From Kribbella steppae (GTDB taxonomy: Bacteria; Actinomycetota; Actinomycetes; Propionibacteriales; Kribbellaceae), in NCBI RefSeq assembly GCF_004342025.1, contig NZ_SLWN01000014.1:166172-230171 (forward strand): DNA of 64,000 nt, in the 5' to 3' direction. Below the pieces are notes generated by a model that saw nothing but the letters and a program-made list of their open reading frames with translations, searched no databases and was not told where the DNA came from. Positions 15,281 to 23,529 of this stretch are shown here, piece by piece. The position numbers and the translations under genes were made by a program. Every line of letters begins with the position of its first letter. Positions within the stretch are counted from its first letter, which is position 1.

Positions 15281-16057
15281 ATGGAGATCGGTGCGCGGAT
15301 CGCCGCGGCTCAGTTGGCCGGATCGGCGAGATCGAAGCGGCAGGTGGTAGCAGGCCCCTTGGTAGGGATGCTGCATGACGACGATGCCTGGTACCTGTCC
15401 GCCATGCTCGCGGCCGAGCCCGGAAAGCCGTTCGATCCGGACGAGGTCCCGTGGGCCCTTGCCACCATCCGCCAGGCATTCGCCGCCGAGGGGCGGTGGC
15501 TGAGTGCCGAGCTGGTCGACGAGGCCAACCCCGGACTGGCCGAAGCCCTCGAGGCCAATGGCATGACGATCGTCTCCCACCCGCCGCTGCTCGTCGTCGA
15601 GCCTGACGACCTGCTGAGCCCTGAGCTGCCCGCTGGTGTCACCGCGCACGTGGTCGGTTCCGACGAGGAGCAGGCCGAGGCGAACGCGGTGTCCGCTGAG
15701 GCCTATGAGATGGAGGGCGCGGGTTTCGCCCGGCACTCCGATCCTGTGAACGGCGGCTGCGTCCTCGTCCGCGTCGATGGGGTAGCGGCAGCGAGTGCGT
15801 CCTGGACTGCGGTGGCGGATGGTGTCACCGAGGTGGCCGGCGTCGGCACGATCCACACCCAGCGTCGTCGTGGGCTCGGTGCGATCGCGACGGCGTACGC
15901 GACCCAGCAGGCCTTCGAGCTCGCGGGCGCCACGCTGGCTTGGCTGACGCCCGGCGATGACGGTGCCGACCGCATCTATCGCCGTCTCGGCTACGCCCCG
16001 AAGGCAACCGCCGTACACCTGGGTGATCCGGGCGGCCACCTCGCCGACCTGCGCTGA
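15281..16057 (+). CDS. GNAT-family N-acetyltransferase
   Basis: 258 residues. The catalytic GNAT domain is in the second half: VAGVGTIHTQRRRGLGAIAT carries the acetyl-CoA pyrophosphate-binding pattern (Q/R-x-x-G-x-G). It is followed by LAWLTPGDDGADRIYRRLGY, the typical alpha-4/beta-6 part. The N-terminal half (about 1-110) is a degenerate second GNAT-like half. The acetyl acceptor is unknown. It lies 9 bases after the XRE regulator. Confidence 0.85.
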   Translation: MEIGARIAAAQLAGSARSKRQVVAGPLVGMLHDDDAWYLSAMLAAEPGKPFDPDEVPWALATIRQAFAAEGRWLSAELVDEANPGLAEALEANGMTIVSHPPLLVVEPDDLLSPELPAGVTAHVVGSDEEQAEANAVSAEAYEMEGAGFARHSDPVNGGCVLVRVDGVAAASASWTAVADGVTEVAGVGTIHTQRRRGLGAIATAYATQQAFELAGATLAWLTPGDDGADRIYRRLGYAPKATAVHLGDPGGHLADLR

Positions 16058-16080
16058 CCCTCGGCGTCGGCGGACCCTCT

Positions 16081-16668
16081 TCAAGAACTTGGTGCTGGTG
16101 CCAGCAGGCGGATGACGCTCGCCCGGAGCGCGGTGGACGCCTTCTTCGCCGAGAGACGGTTGGCGCCCGCTGCTTCGCCGGCCGCGTGGCCGAGGGCGAT
16201 CAGGGCGGAGACCAGCCAGGCGACCGGGAGTTCGCGGGTGATCTCGCCTGAGCGCTGACCGCGGCGGATCAGCCGTTCGAACCGCTCGACCACAGGCCCG
16301 TGGCGCTCGTCCTGCTCGACTGAAAGCGGTAGGTGCAGCAGCAGCGGGTGTTGCTCGAATCCTCGCCACCCGAGGTCGATCAACGTCAGCAGGGTGTCCA
16401 TGGCGGACCCGTGGTCGAGATCGAGGGCGTCGATCGCCTGCATGGTCTCGCGGGTGAGTTCGTCGAGGACCGCGTTCAGCAGTACGTCGCGCGACGGGAA
16501 GTGCGCGTACACCGTCTGCCGGGTGACGCCTGCCGCCTCGGCGACGCTCTCCATACTCGCGTCGATCCGCTCGTCCAGCAGCGTGATCGCCGCGGCCAGG
16601 ATCGCGGTGCGGCTCCGGTCTGCGTCCGCTCGCCGTCTTCTCCGTCGTACCGGCTCATCCTTTGACAC
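16081..16668 (-). CDS. TetR-family transcriptional regulator
   Basis: About 195 residues. The N-terminal helix-turn-helix reads TAILAAAITLLDERIDASME and SVAEAAGVTRQTVYAHFPSR. The C-terminal ligand-binding part is divergent, as usual. The preferred start is GTG 16668 (VSKDEPVRRRRRR); an ATG at 16707 would overlap the divergent gene. A palindrome covers the start. The gene probably represses itself and the divergent NTF2-like/CopZ-like operon. Confidence 0.85.
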   Translation of the reverse strand: MSKDEPVRRRRRRADADRSRTAILAAAITLLDERIDASMESVAEAAGVTRQTVYAHFPSRDVLLNAVLDELTRETMQAIDALDLDHGSAMDTLLTLIDLGWRGFEQHPLLLHLPLSVEQDERHGPVVERFERLIRRGQRSGEITRELPVAWLVSALIALGHAAGEAAGANRLSAKKASTALRASVIRLLAPAPSS

Positions 16669-16676
16669 CTTGTCAA
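16662..16676. promoter_or_regulatory. Palindromic operator over the TetR start
   Basis: TTGACACCTTGTCAA at 16662-16676 has perfect 6-bp arms (TTGACA/TGTCAA with a 3-base centre). It lies over the GTG start of the TetR gene and 30 bases upstream of the divergent ATG 16706. Confidence 0.5.
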
Positions 16677-16705
16677 GGTTAGCTGAGCGAGTTAAGTTTG
16701 ACGGC

Positions 16706-17074
16706 ATGTCAGAGTTAAAGGTGCGGGAGTTCTTCGACGCGTTCACCCAGGAGGTCGTGGCGGGTGGCGACGCCGGGGAGATCGTGGATCGGTACTACAC
16801 ACCGGATATCGAGCAGGTCGTTGACGGCGTGACGATGGACCGGGAGCGGCTGATCGACCACTTGCGGCCGGTGCGGAAGAACCTGGTGGCCTGGGAGTAC
16901 GACGTCCACGAGGAGATGCGGTCGGGTGACCGGCTCGCGGCGCGATTCACTGTGCATGCGGAGATGCGGCGGGGACGGACGATCTCGACCGAGGTCTACC
17001 TGTTCGGCGAGGTGGCGCCGGACGGGCGCATTCGCCGTACGACGCAGGTGACGCGGGATGTGAGTGCGCGATGA
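16706..17074 (+). CDS. SnoaL/NTF2-like protein
   Basis: 122 residues starting at ATG 16706 (MSELKVREFFDAFTQEVVAG). It has the NTF2/SnoaL pattern GEIVDRYYTPDIEQVVDGVT, then strands LAARFTVHAEMRRGRT and EVYLFGEVAPDGRIRRTTQV. Probably a small-molecule-binding or enzyme domain. It overlaps the metal-binding gene that follows (ATGA at 17071-17074) and is divergent from a TetR repressor. Confidence 0.75.
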   Translation: MSELKVREFFDAFTQEVVAGGDAGEIVDRYYTPDIEQVVDGVTMDRERLIDHLRPVRKNLVAWEYDVHEEMRSGDRLAARFTVHAEMRRGRTISTEVYLFGEVAPDGRIRRTTQVTRDVSAR

Positions 17075-17283
17075 GTCGCCAGGAGTTCCGCGTGCTGGGG
17101 ATGAGTTGTGGTCATTGCGTGCAGTTCGTGACCGAGGAGCTCGAGGTGCTGCCCGGCGTCGAGTCGGTGACGGTCGACCTGCCCGCGGAGCTCGTGACGG
17201 TGGTGAGCTCGCCGACTCTGGAGCCGGCCGCAGTCCGCACTGCAGTCGAAGCGGCCGGCTACGAGCTCGCCGATCAACCCTAG
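17071..17283 (+). CDS. Heavy-metal-associated (CopZ-like) domain protein
   Basis: 70 residues, a single HMA ferredoxin-like fold. The metal site is GMSCGHC (residues about 10-16), close to the GMTCxxC of copper chaperones. VESVTVDLPAELVTVV and AVEAAGYELAD complete the fold. It should bind Cu(I) or a similar soft metal and pass it to a P-type ATPase, which is not encoded nearby. The stop overlaps the convergent RibD-like gene by four bases. Confidence 0.9.
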   Translation: MSRQEFRVLGMSCGHCVQFVTEELEVLPGVESVTVDLPAELVTVVSSPTLEPAAVRTAVEAAGYELADQP

Positions 17284-17819
17284 GCCGTGCGGCGGTAGGT
17301 GAGCAGGACGATGCCGGAGGCGAACGGCATGGTGTTCGTCAGGCGGAGTGAGTGTGGAGTGCCGTCGGGGAACAGTCGGCGGCCCGAAGCGACCACGGTT
17401 GGGTAGACGAACAAGCGGTACTCGTCGACGAGGTCGGCCGCGATCAGTGCGTGCGCGAGGCTGATGCTGCCGGTGCAGACGATGTCCTTGCCCGGTTGGT
17501 CTTTGATCTCGCGTACGTCGCCCGGGCTGCGCAGGATCGTTGTCGGCTCCCACCCCGGCTCCTGCAGCGTGGTCGACACGACGTACTTCTGCACTTGGTT
17601 CAGGTACGCGGTGACGCCGGTCGTGTCGTCGGTCTGCGCGGGCCAGTAACCGCGCATCTCCTCGAAGGTCACCCGGCCGACGAGGAAGCCGTCCGCGCGC
17701 GACGCCTGCTCGTTCAGTACGTCGAGCACGTCCGATCCATCGTCAGCCGGGGCGAACCAGTCGCCCGCCTCGACGACGCCGTCCACGGTGATGTTCTGGG
17801 TGACGATCAGATCCCGCAT
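17280..17819 (-). CDS. Dihydrofolate reductase/RibD C-terminal-like reductase
   Basis: 179 residues of the RibD_C/DHFR-like family: MRDLIVTQNITVDGVVEAGD, FLVGRVTFEEMRGYWPAQTD, KYVVSTTLQEPGWEPTTILR, DIVCTGSISLAHALIAADLV, DEYRLFVYPTVVASGRRLFP. Such small proteins are NAD(P)H-dependent reductases of unknown substrate. A second, longer relative lies at 35058-35807. ATG start after GAGGAG. Confidence 0.88.
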   Translation of the reverse strand: MRDLIVTQNITVDGVVEAGDWFAPADDGSDVLDVLNEQASRADGFLVGRVTFEEMRGYWPAQTDDTTGVTAYLNQVQKYVVSTTLQEPGWEPTTILRSPGDVREIKDQPGKDIVCTGSISLAHALIAADLVDEYRLFVYPTVVASGRRLFPDGTPHSLRLTNTMPFASGIVLLTYRRTA

Positions 17820-17882
17820 CAGCTCTCCTCCTGAGTAGGGTTTCAGCTGGTACGTCGGACCGCCACCCGTCGGCGTCGTGTG

Positions 17883-20408
17883 TCAGCGGACGGTGAAGCC
17901 TGCCTTGCGGAAGGCGTCGGCGAGGGAGGTCTCGTCCATCGGGGTCTCGGGCTGGGAACCGCCACGGTTCTGCCCGCCACGCCCATCACCGCGTCCGCCT
18001 TGGCCGCCCGGACCGCGTCCGCCGCGTCCACCACCCTGACCGCCGCCCGACCGACCGCCTTGGCCGCCTTGAGCGCCGCCAGGTCCACGGCCTTGACCGC
18101 CGGAACCACCCTGACCGCCGGAACCGCCCTGACCGCCGCCTGGTCCACGGCCCTGGCCGCCTGATCCACGGCCGCCCTGGTTGCCCGCCGTACGGGCGCC
18201 GCGGTCACCGGGGCGACCACCCGAGCTGCCGAGCTCGTCGTCGAGGCGGAGGGTGAGGGAGATGCGTTTGCGTGGGATGTCGACCTCGAGCACCTTCACC
18301 TTGACGATGTCGCCGGGCTTGACCACCTCGCGTGGGTCCTTGACGAAGTTCTTCGACAGCGCCGAGACGTGTGCCAGCCCGTCCTGGTGGACGCCGATGT
18401 CGATGAACGCCCCGAACGCGGCCACGTTGGTGACCTGACCCTCCAGCCGCATCCCCGGCTTCAGGTCGGCGATCTTGTCCACACCCTCGGCGAATACCGC
18501 GGTCTTGAACGCCGGCCGCGGGTCCCGGCCCGGCTTCTCCAGCTCGGCCAGGATGTCGGTCACCGTCGGCAGACCGAACATGTCGTCGACGAAGTCCGCC
18601 GCGTTCAGCTTCTTCAGTGCCGCCGACCCGATCAGCGACTTCACGTCCTCACCGGTCGCGTCGAGGATCCGCCGGACGACGGGGTAGGCCTCCGGGTGGA
18701 CGCTGGACGTGTCCAGGGGGTCGTCACCGCCGGGGATCCGGAGGAACCCGGCCGCCTGCTCGAACGCCTTCGGGCCGAGTCGCGCCACCTCCTTCAGCGC
18801 CGAACGGGACGCGAACGGACCGTTCTGGTCGCGGTGCAGGACGATGTTGTCCGCAAGGCCTGGGGTGATGCCGGAGACGCGGGTGAGCAGCGGCGCGGAG
18901 GCCGTGTTCAGGTCGACGCCGACCGCGTTCACACAGTCCTCGACGACCGCGTCGAGCGAGCGGGACAGCGAGTTCTCCGGCAGGTCGTGCTGATACTGCC
19001 CGACGCCGATCGACTTCGGGTCGATCTTCACCAGCTCGGCCAGCGGGTCCTGCAGCCGGCGGGCGATCGAGACCGCGCCGCGCAGCGACACGTCCATCCC
19101 GGGCAGTTCCTGCGAGGCGAACGCGGACGCCGAGTACACCGACGCGCCGGCCTCGGAGACGACCGCCTTGGTCAGCTTGAGCTCGGGGTGCTTGGCGATC
19201 AGCTCCGCGGCCAGCTTGTCCGTCTCGCGCGACGCCGTGCCGTTGCCGATGGCAATCAGCTCGACGTTGTGCGCGGCGGCCAGCGCGGCCAGGGTGGCGA
19301 TCGACTTGTCCCACTGGTTCTGCGGGACGTGCGGGTAGATGACGCCGGTGTTGACCACCTTGCCGGTCGCGTCCACCACGGCGACCTTCACGCCGGTCCG
19401 GAAGCCCGGGTCCAGGCCCATCGTCGCGCGGGTGCCGGCCGGAGCGGCGAGCAGCAGGTCGCGCAGGTTGGCCGCGAACACCCGGATCGCCTCGTCCTCG
19501 GCGACCTGCCGCAGCCGCATCCGCAGGTCGATGCCGAGATGGACCAGGATCTTCGTCCGCCAGGCCCAGCGGACCGTCTCGACCAGCCACTTGTCGGCCG
19601 GGCGGCCTTGGTTCTCGATCCCGTTCTGACGGGCGATGGTGGTCTCGTACTCGGTCGGGCCGTCGGGCTCGACACCGGCCGGGAGCGGCTCGACGGTCAG
19701 CGTGAGCACGTCCTCCTTCTCGCCGCGGAACATGGCCAGGATCCGGTGCGACGGCATCTTGGTGAACGGCTCGTCGAAGTCGAAGTAGTCCGAGAACTTC
19801 GCGCCCTCGGTCTCCTTGCCCTCCCGGACGGCCGAGGCGAGCCGGCCCTGCGTCCACAGCCGCTCGCGCAGCTCACCGATCAGGTCGGCATCCTCGGCGA
19901 ACCGCTCGACCAGGATCGCCCGCGCGCCGTCCAGCGCCGCCTGCGGGTCGGCCACGCCTGCCTCGGGATTCACGAACACCGCGGCCGCGGCGAGCGGCTC
20001 GACGGACCTGTCGGCGAGCAGGCCGTCGGCGAGCGGCTCCAGGCCGGCCTCGCGGGCGATCATCGCCTTGGTACGCCGTTTGGGCTTGAACGGAAGGTAG
20101 ATGTCCTCGAGCCGCGACTTGGTGTCCGCCGCGAGGATCGAGGCCTTCAGCGCGTCGTCGAGCTTGCCCTGGCTCTCGATCGACTCCAGCACCGTCTGCC
20201 GGCGCTCCTCCAGCTCGCGAAGGTATCGCAGCCGTTCCTCGAGCGTGCGCAGCTGCGCGTCGTCGAGCATCCCGGTGACCTCTTTGCGGTACCGCGCGAT
20301 GAACGGAACCGTCGACCCCTCGTCGAGCAGCGCCACCGCTGCCCGCACTTGGAACTCGGCGACCTCCAGCTCGCTGGCGATCCGCTGCTCGACCGACTGC
20401 ACCACCAC
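17883..20408 (-). CDS. tex: Tex-family RNA-binding protein with RGG-type glycine-rich tail
   Basis: About 841 residues; GTG 20408 is chosen because GAGGGG lies 9 bases upstream (an ATG at 20477 is possible). The order of domains is Tex N-terminal helical domain (ASELEVAEFQVRAAVALLDE, FIARYRKEVTGMLDDAQLRT), YqgF/RNase H-like domain (MGLDPGFRTGVKVAVVDATG), helix-hairpin-helix repeats (VGVDLNTASAPLLTRVSGIT), and S1 RNA-binding domain at about 650-720 (GMRLEGQVTNVAAFGAFIDI). A tail of about 100 residues made of GGQG, GGRG and RGG motifs follows, then DETSLADAFRKAGFTVR. Tex proteins act on transcription and RNA. The RGG-like tail is much longer than in enterobacterial Tex and should add RNA affinity or condensate behaviour. 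Confidence 0.95.
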   Translation of the reverse strand: MVVQSVEQRIASELEVAEFQVRAAVALLDEGSTVPFIARYRKEVTGMLDDAQLRTLEERLRYLRELEERRQTVLESIESQGKLDDALKASILAADTKSRLEDIYLPFKPKRRTKAMIAREAGLEPLADGLLADRSVEPLAAAAVFVNPEAGVADPQAALDGARAILVERFAEDADLIGELRERLWTQGRLASAVREGKETEGAKFSDYFDFDEPFTKMPSHRILAMFRGEKEDVLTLTVEPLPAGVEPDGPTEYETTIARQNGIENQGRPADKWLVETVRWAWRTKILVHLGIDLRMRLRQVAEDEAIRVFAANLRDLLLAAPAGTRATMGLDPGFRTGVKVAVVDATGKVVNTGVIYPHVPQNQWDKSIATLAALAAAHNVELIAIGNGTASRETDKLAAELIAKHPELKLTKAVVSEAGASVYSASAFASQELPGMDVSLRGAVSIARRLQDPLAELVKIDPKSIGVGQYQHDLPENSLSRSLDAVVEDCVNAVGVDLNTASAPLLTRVSGITPGLADNIVLHRDQNGPFASRSALKEVARLGPKAFEQAAGFLRIPGGDDPLDTSSVHPEAYPVVRRILDATGEDVKSLIGSAALKKLNAADFVDDMFGLPTVTDILAELEKPGRDPRPAFKTAVFAEGVDKIADLKPGMRLEGQVTNVAAFGAFIDIGVHQDGLAHVSALSKNFVKDPREVVKPGDIVKVKVLEVDIPRKRISLTLRLDDELGSSGGRPGDRGARTAGNQGGRGSGGQGRGPGGGQGGSGGQGGSGGQGRGPGGAQGGQGGRSGGGQGGGRGGRGPGGQGGRGDGRGGQNRGGSQPETPMDETSLADAFRKAGFTVR

Positions 20409-20560
20409 TGTCCGATTCCCCTCTACCGACAACCTGCCCGGGCGACCCGCACCCGCGTGGCCCATATCCTTCCCCATCCCACCCCCCACTCCGAAACCCG
20501 ATCCCCCCACCCTGTGGACATCTTCCATGCAATGATCACGCCACGGCCTGGGAGGAACAC

Positions 20561-20677
20561 ATGCGGCAGTACGACGACGACGTGGCGCGCACGCAGACGC
20601 AGCCGCGCGTCCTGCTGCGAATCTTCCAGGTGGTGTTCAGCGTCGGGGGCCCCGCAATCGTGGTGGCGAGCCGATGA
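20561..20677 (+). CDS. Small coupled protein upstream of membrane protein
   Basis: 38 residues from ATG 20561, with a strong GGGAGGA ribosome site 6 bases upstream. The sequence begins MRQYDDDVARTQTQPRVLLR and ends in a hydrophobic stretch IFQVVFSVGGPAIVVASR. The stop overlaps the next ATG (20674-20677), so it is translated together with the membrane protein. No family recognised. Confidence 0.55.
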   Translation: MRQYDDDVARTQTQPRVLLRIFQVVFSVGGPAIVVASR

Positions 20678-21237
20678 GCGAGCGGGTCGAGTCGCCGGGG
20701 CGTGGGCCGACGTGGATCGGTGTGCCAGCGGTGGTTCTGGTGCTGCTCGGCGTACTGGTGCTGGTCGACGTCACGACCCGGCAGCAGCTGAGCCGCGAGT
20801 TGCTCGACAGTGGGATCGAGACGGTGGCCGACCAGGTCCAGGTCGAGGTCACCGGTGGCGCGGGCCGTCCGGCCATCAGCGAGGTGCGGGTCGACTTCAC
20901 CGCCGGAGGTGTGGACCGGATTCGGACCACCCTCGACGACATCGTGGACGATCGGCAAGGAATGTCGGAAGGTGTTCAGCCACCCGCTGCAGGCACCCGC
21001 TACGCAATGCCTCTGCACCTCGTCTATCGCCCGTCCGAGCCGTCGACAGCACTGGCCGCGGTCGACGCACGCAAGTGGGCCGAAGACAAGGACACTCCCA
21101 AGCTCGGCCTCGGACTGGTGGGGAGCGGCTTGGGTCTCGTCCTGCTCGCGATGCTGCTCCTGACCGTTGGTGCTCGCCGCCGCGGCCTGTCCTGGTGGCA
21201 GTGGTACACCGAAACCCCCGCACGCCATCGCAAATAG
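20674..21237 (+). CDS. Two-segment membrane protein of unknown function
   Basis: 187 residues. The first membrane segment is at about 18-37 (IGVPAVVLVLLGVLVLVDVT) and the second at about 142-163 (GLGLVGSGLGLVLLAMLLLT). The loop of about 100 residues between them is probably outside the cell and carries no cysteine. The C-terminus is basic and aromatic (RRGLSWWQWY). No known family. It forms a two-gene operon with the 38-residue protein and is divergent from tex. Confidence 0.7.
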   Translation: MSERVESPGRGPTWIGVPAVVLVLLGVLVLVDVTTRQQLSRELLDSGIETVADQVQVEVTGGAGRPAISEVRVDFTAGGVDRIRTTLDDIVDDRQGMSEGVQPPAAGTRYAMPLHLVYRPSEPSTALAAVDARKWAEDKDTPKLGLGLVGSGLGLVLLAMLLLTVGARRRGLSWWQWYTETPARHRK

Positions 21238-21270
21238 ACGAACTCCCCGCAACCACTGCGGGGAGTTCGT
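21238..21270. terminator. Bidirectional hairpin terminator
   Basis: A perfect 14-bp stem (ACGAACTCCCCGCA, 21238-21251; complement 21257-21270) with a 5-base loop lies between the convergent membrane-protein and MFS genes. Confidence 0.8.
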
Positions 21271-21279
21271 CGTACTTGC

Positions 21280-22764
21280 TCAGGCTGCGTCGAGGGCCAG
21301 GTCCTCTTCGGCGACCTCGACCGGCTGCTTGGCCGGGCGCATCAGGGTGCAGGCGATGACTACGGCAGCGGCGACGATGACGGCGGCGATACCGAAGGAC
21401 AGGTGGTAGCCGGAGGTCAGGGCCTCCAGGGGAGCCTTGCCTGCGGCCTCCAGACCGGCACTGCGGGTGGCCGACAGCGTGGCCAGGACGGCCAGGCCCA
21501 GGGCGGCGCCGACCTCGGCGGTGGTACCGATCAGACCGGAGGCCAGACCAGCGTCCTCGGGCTTGACGTCCGCCATCGACAGACCCATCAGAGCCGGGAA
21601 GGCGATACCGGCGCCGAAGCCGAGCAGAGCCAGTACGGGCAGCACGTGGACGAAGTAGTTGCCGCCGACCGGAGCCTGGGTGAACAGGACCAGGCCGACC
21701 ACGATCAGCGTCAGTCCGGCGATCAGCGGGCGGCGCGGACCGAACCGCATAACCAGCTTCTCGGAGTACCGCACCGACAGCAGGCCCATCACCACGGTGG
21801 TCGGCAGGAACGCCAGTCCGATCTCCAGGGCGTCGTACCCGAGCACGCGCTGCAGGTAGAGGGAGCCGAGGAAGAAGATGCCGAACATGCCCGAGGTGGA
21901 CAGCGCCTGGATCAGGTTCGCACCGGTCAGGTTGCGGGAGCGGAAGATTCGCAGCGGCACCAGCGGGTTGGCCGCGGTCGCCTCACGAGCGATGAATCCG
22001 GCCAGCAGGACCAGCGTCACCAGGCCGAGGACGAGCGTCCGCGGCGCGGTCCAGCCCTCTTCGGCGGCCGGCTTGACGATGGTGAACACGCCGACCATCA
22101 GCGCCGCGGTGATCAGGACCGCACCCGGTACGTCGGTGCCACGCCCCAGCCCGAGGCCCTTGTCCTTCTCGATCAGCTTGACGGCCAGTACGGCGGTCAG
22201 CGCGCCGATCGGCAGGTTGATGAAGAAGATCCAGTGCCAGTTGATCGCCTGGGTGAGCACACCACCGGCGAGCAGACCGATCGATCCGCCGGCCGAGGCC
22301 ACGAAGGCGTAGACGCCGATCGCCTTGGCCTGCTCACGCGGTTCGGGGAAGAGCGTCACGATCATGCCCAGGATGACCGCGGAGGTCAGCGCGCCGCCGA
22401 CACCCTGGACGAAGCGGGCGATGACGAGGGTCTCCTGCGACTGCGCGAGCCCGCACCACACGGAGGCGATGGTGAAGACGATCAGGCCGCCGACGAAGAC
22501 GCTTCGCCGGCCGAGCAGGTCGCCGAGTCGTCCAGCCAGCAGGAGCAGGCCGCCGAACGCGATCAGGTACGCGTTCACCACCCACGCCAGCGAGGAGCTG
22601 GTGAAGCCGAGGTCGTCCTGGATGGCCGGGAGGGCCACGTTCACCACGGTGACGTCGAGCACGATCATCAACATGCCCGCGCACAGGGTGTAAAGCGCCA
22701 GCCAGCGCGAGCGGCCGCCCTGCGCGGCCGGCGTCGTCGCCAGGGTTTCGGTCGTCGCGTACAT
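21280..22764 (-). CDS. MFS multidrug efflux transporter (EmrB/QacA type)
   Basis: 494 residues from ATG 22764, preceded by AAGGAGAG. 14 membrane segments. Motifs: IVLDVTVVNVALPAIQDDLG (N-terminal DHA2 signature), LLLAGRLGDLLGRRSVFVGG (motif A), and AFVASAGGSIGLLAGGVLTQ (motif C region). It exports drugs or metabolites by proton antiport. No regulator is adjacent. An inverted repeat (GGTCCGA 22781-22787, TCGGACC 22809-22815) lies in its leader and could be an operator. Confidence 0.93.
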   Translation of the reverse strand: MYATTETLATTPAAQGGRSRWLALYTLCAGMLMIVLDVTVVNVALPAIQDDLGFTSSSLAWVVNAYLIAFGGLLLLAGRLGDLLGRRSVFVGGLIVFTIASVWCGLAQSQETLVIARFVQGVGGALTSAVILGMIVTLFPEPREQAKAIGVYAFVASAGGSIGLLAGGVLTQAINWHWIFFINLPIGALTAVLAVKLIEKDKGLGLGRGTDVPGAVLITAALMVGVFTIVKPAAEEGWTAPRTLVLGLVTLVLLAGFIAREATAANPLVPLRIFRSRNLTGANLIQALSTSGMFGIFFLGSLYLQRVLGYDALEIGLAFLPTTVVMGLLSVRYSEKLVMRFGPRRPLIAGLTLIVVGLVLFTQAPVGGNYFVHVLPVLALLGFGAGIAFPALMGLSMADVKPEDAGLASGLIGTTAEVGAALGLAVLATLSATRSAGLEAAGKAPLEALTSGYHLSFGIAAVIVAAAVVIACTLMRPAKQPVEVAEEDLALDAA

Positions 22765-22780
22765 TTCCGGTTCTCTCCTT

Positions 22781-22815
22781 GGTCCGAAGTGGGCCTTACA
22801 CCCATACGTCGGACC
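22781..22815 (-). promoter_or_regulatory. Inverted repeat upstream of MFS gene
   Basis: GGTCCGA at 22781-22787 and TCGGACC at 22809-22815 flank 21 bases, ending 17 bases before the MFS start at 22764. It could be a repressor site or a leader hairpin. Confidence 0.35.
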
Positions 22816-22823
22816 AGCACCGG

Positions 22824-23438
22824 TCAAATTGACACGTCTTCCGAAGTTTTTCTGGCCGGTTTCGAGAGCCAGTACCCGAGCAGCGCCGGGACGAGCCCTG
22901 ATCCGACCACGAACAGGGTCGGCAGCCGGGCGAGCAGCAAGAACCAGGTGAACAGTCCGATCACCCCACCCGCCACCGGGAGTGACCGGCGGAGCAGGAA
23001 CAGGTTCGCGGCGCGGAACAGACTCTTCGTGGTCGTCTCGTCACCGGCTCCCGGGACAACGGCGAGCGCGCTCAGATACAGGCCGACGATCATCCCGGTC
23101 AGCGGGATCAGCACCGCCAGCGCGAAGATCCGCGCCACACCGTCGCTGGACGCCCAGAACGCCAGGCCGAACGCGAGCGCGATCCCGCCGACGTACAGTC
23201 CGAGCCCGAGCAGCCAGAACCGCTTGAAGGCCCATCCGAACTGCCGGAAGAAGTAGCGCAGCAGTGACGGCCGGTCCTGGCTGATGGCGTCCGGCAGTAC
23301 CCGCTGCATCGCGAACGCCGCCGGGAACAGGGTGACGATGCCGATGCTGAGGACCAGGAAGACCAGCTGCAGCATGAGCAGGTCGCCGATCATCGACAGC
23401 TTCGCCACGACGGCGTTGGTCCGGCCGGCACCTTCCAC
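22824..23438 (-). CDS. YesL-like (DUF624) membrane protein
   Basis: 204 residues, GTG start after GAGGAGG. About five membrane segments (LMLQLVFLVLSIGIVTLFPA, FWLLGLGLYVGGIALAFGLA, ALAVLIPLTGMIVGLYLSAL and two more). The DUF624 family is found next to carbohydrate ABC transporters in Firmicutes and actinobacteria, and its role is not established. Here it is divergent from the sugar-type regulator and ABC operon and shares a palindromic operator with them, which supports a role in the same uptake system. Confidence 0.82.
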   Translation of the reverse strand: MEGAGRTNAVVAKLSMIGDLLMLQLVFLVLSIGIVTLFPAAFAMQRVLPDAISQDRPSLLRYFFRQFGWAFKRFWLLGLGLYVGGIALAFGLAFWASSDGVARIFALAVLIPLTGMIVGLYLSALAVVPGAGDETTTKSLFRAANLFLLRRSLPVAGGVIGLFTWFLLLARLPTLFVVGSGLVPALLGYWLSKPARKTSEDVSI

Positions 23439-23468
23439 CGATTGCCTCCTCGTTCCGCGCGGACTGGG

Positions 23469-23490
23469 TTGATCGTATGATCACGATCAA
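23469..23490. promoter_or_regulatory. 22-bp palindromic operator, site 1 of the sugar locus
   Basis: TTGATCGT (23469-23476) and ACGATCAA (23483-23490) are perfect arms around ATGATC. The site lies between the YesL-like gene and the regulator gene, 40 bases upstream of the latter. It shares TGATCG and GATCA elements with site 2 at 24619. Confidence 0.65.
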
Positions 23491-23529
23491 TCACGCGCCA
23501 TCTCACAGGGCCACAGCACAGGGGACTGC

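Noticed and set aside
17883..18240. Glycine-rich tail of Tex considered as a separate plus- or minus-strand gene
   Set aside because: The reading frame is continuous with the S1 domain and ends at a sensible C-terminal helix.
18369..21359. Plus-strand frame of 996 codons opposite tex
   Set aside because: It is antisense to a clear Tex gene and extends over two other genes. Arg/Gly/Asp-rich composition without domains.
21403..23256. Plus-strand frame of 617 codons opposite the MFS gene
   Set aside because: Antisense to a 14-segment transporter, with Asp/Gln/Arg-rich sequence typical of shadows of membrane-protein genes.
23041..23490. Minus-strand frame overlapping the YesL-like gene
   Set aside because: It is in another frame of a clear membrane protein and lacks motifs or a ribosome site.
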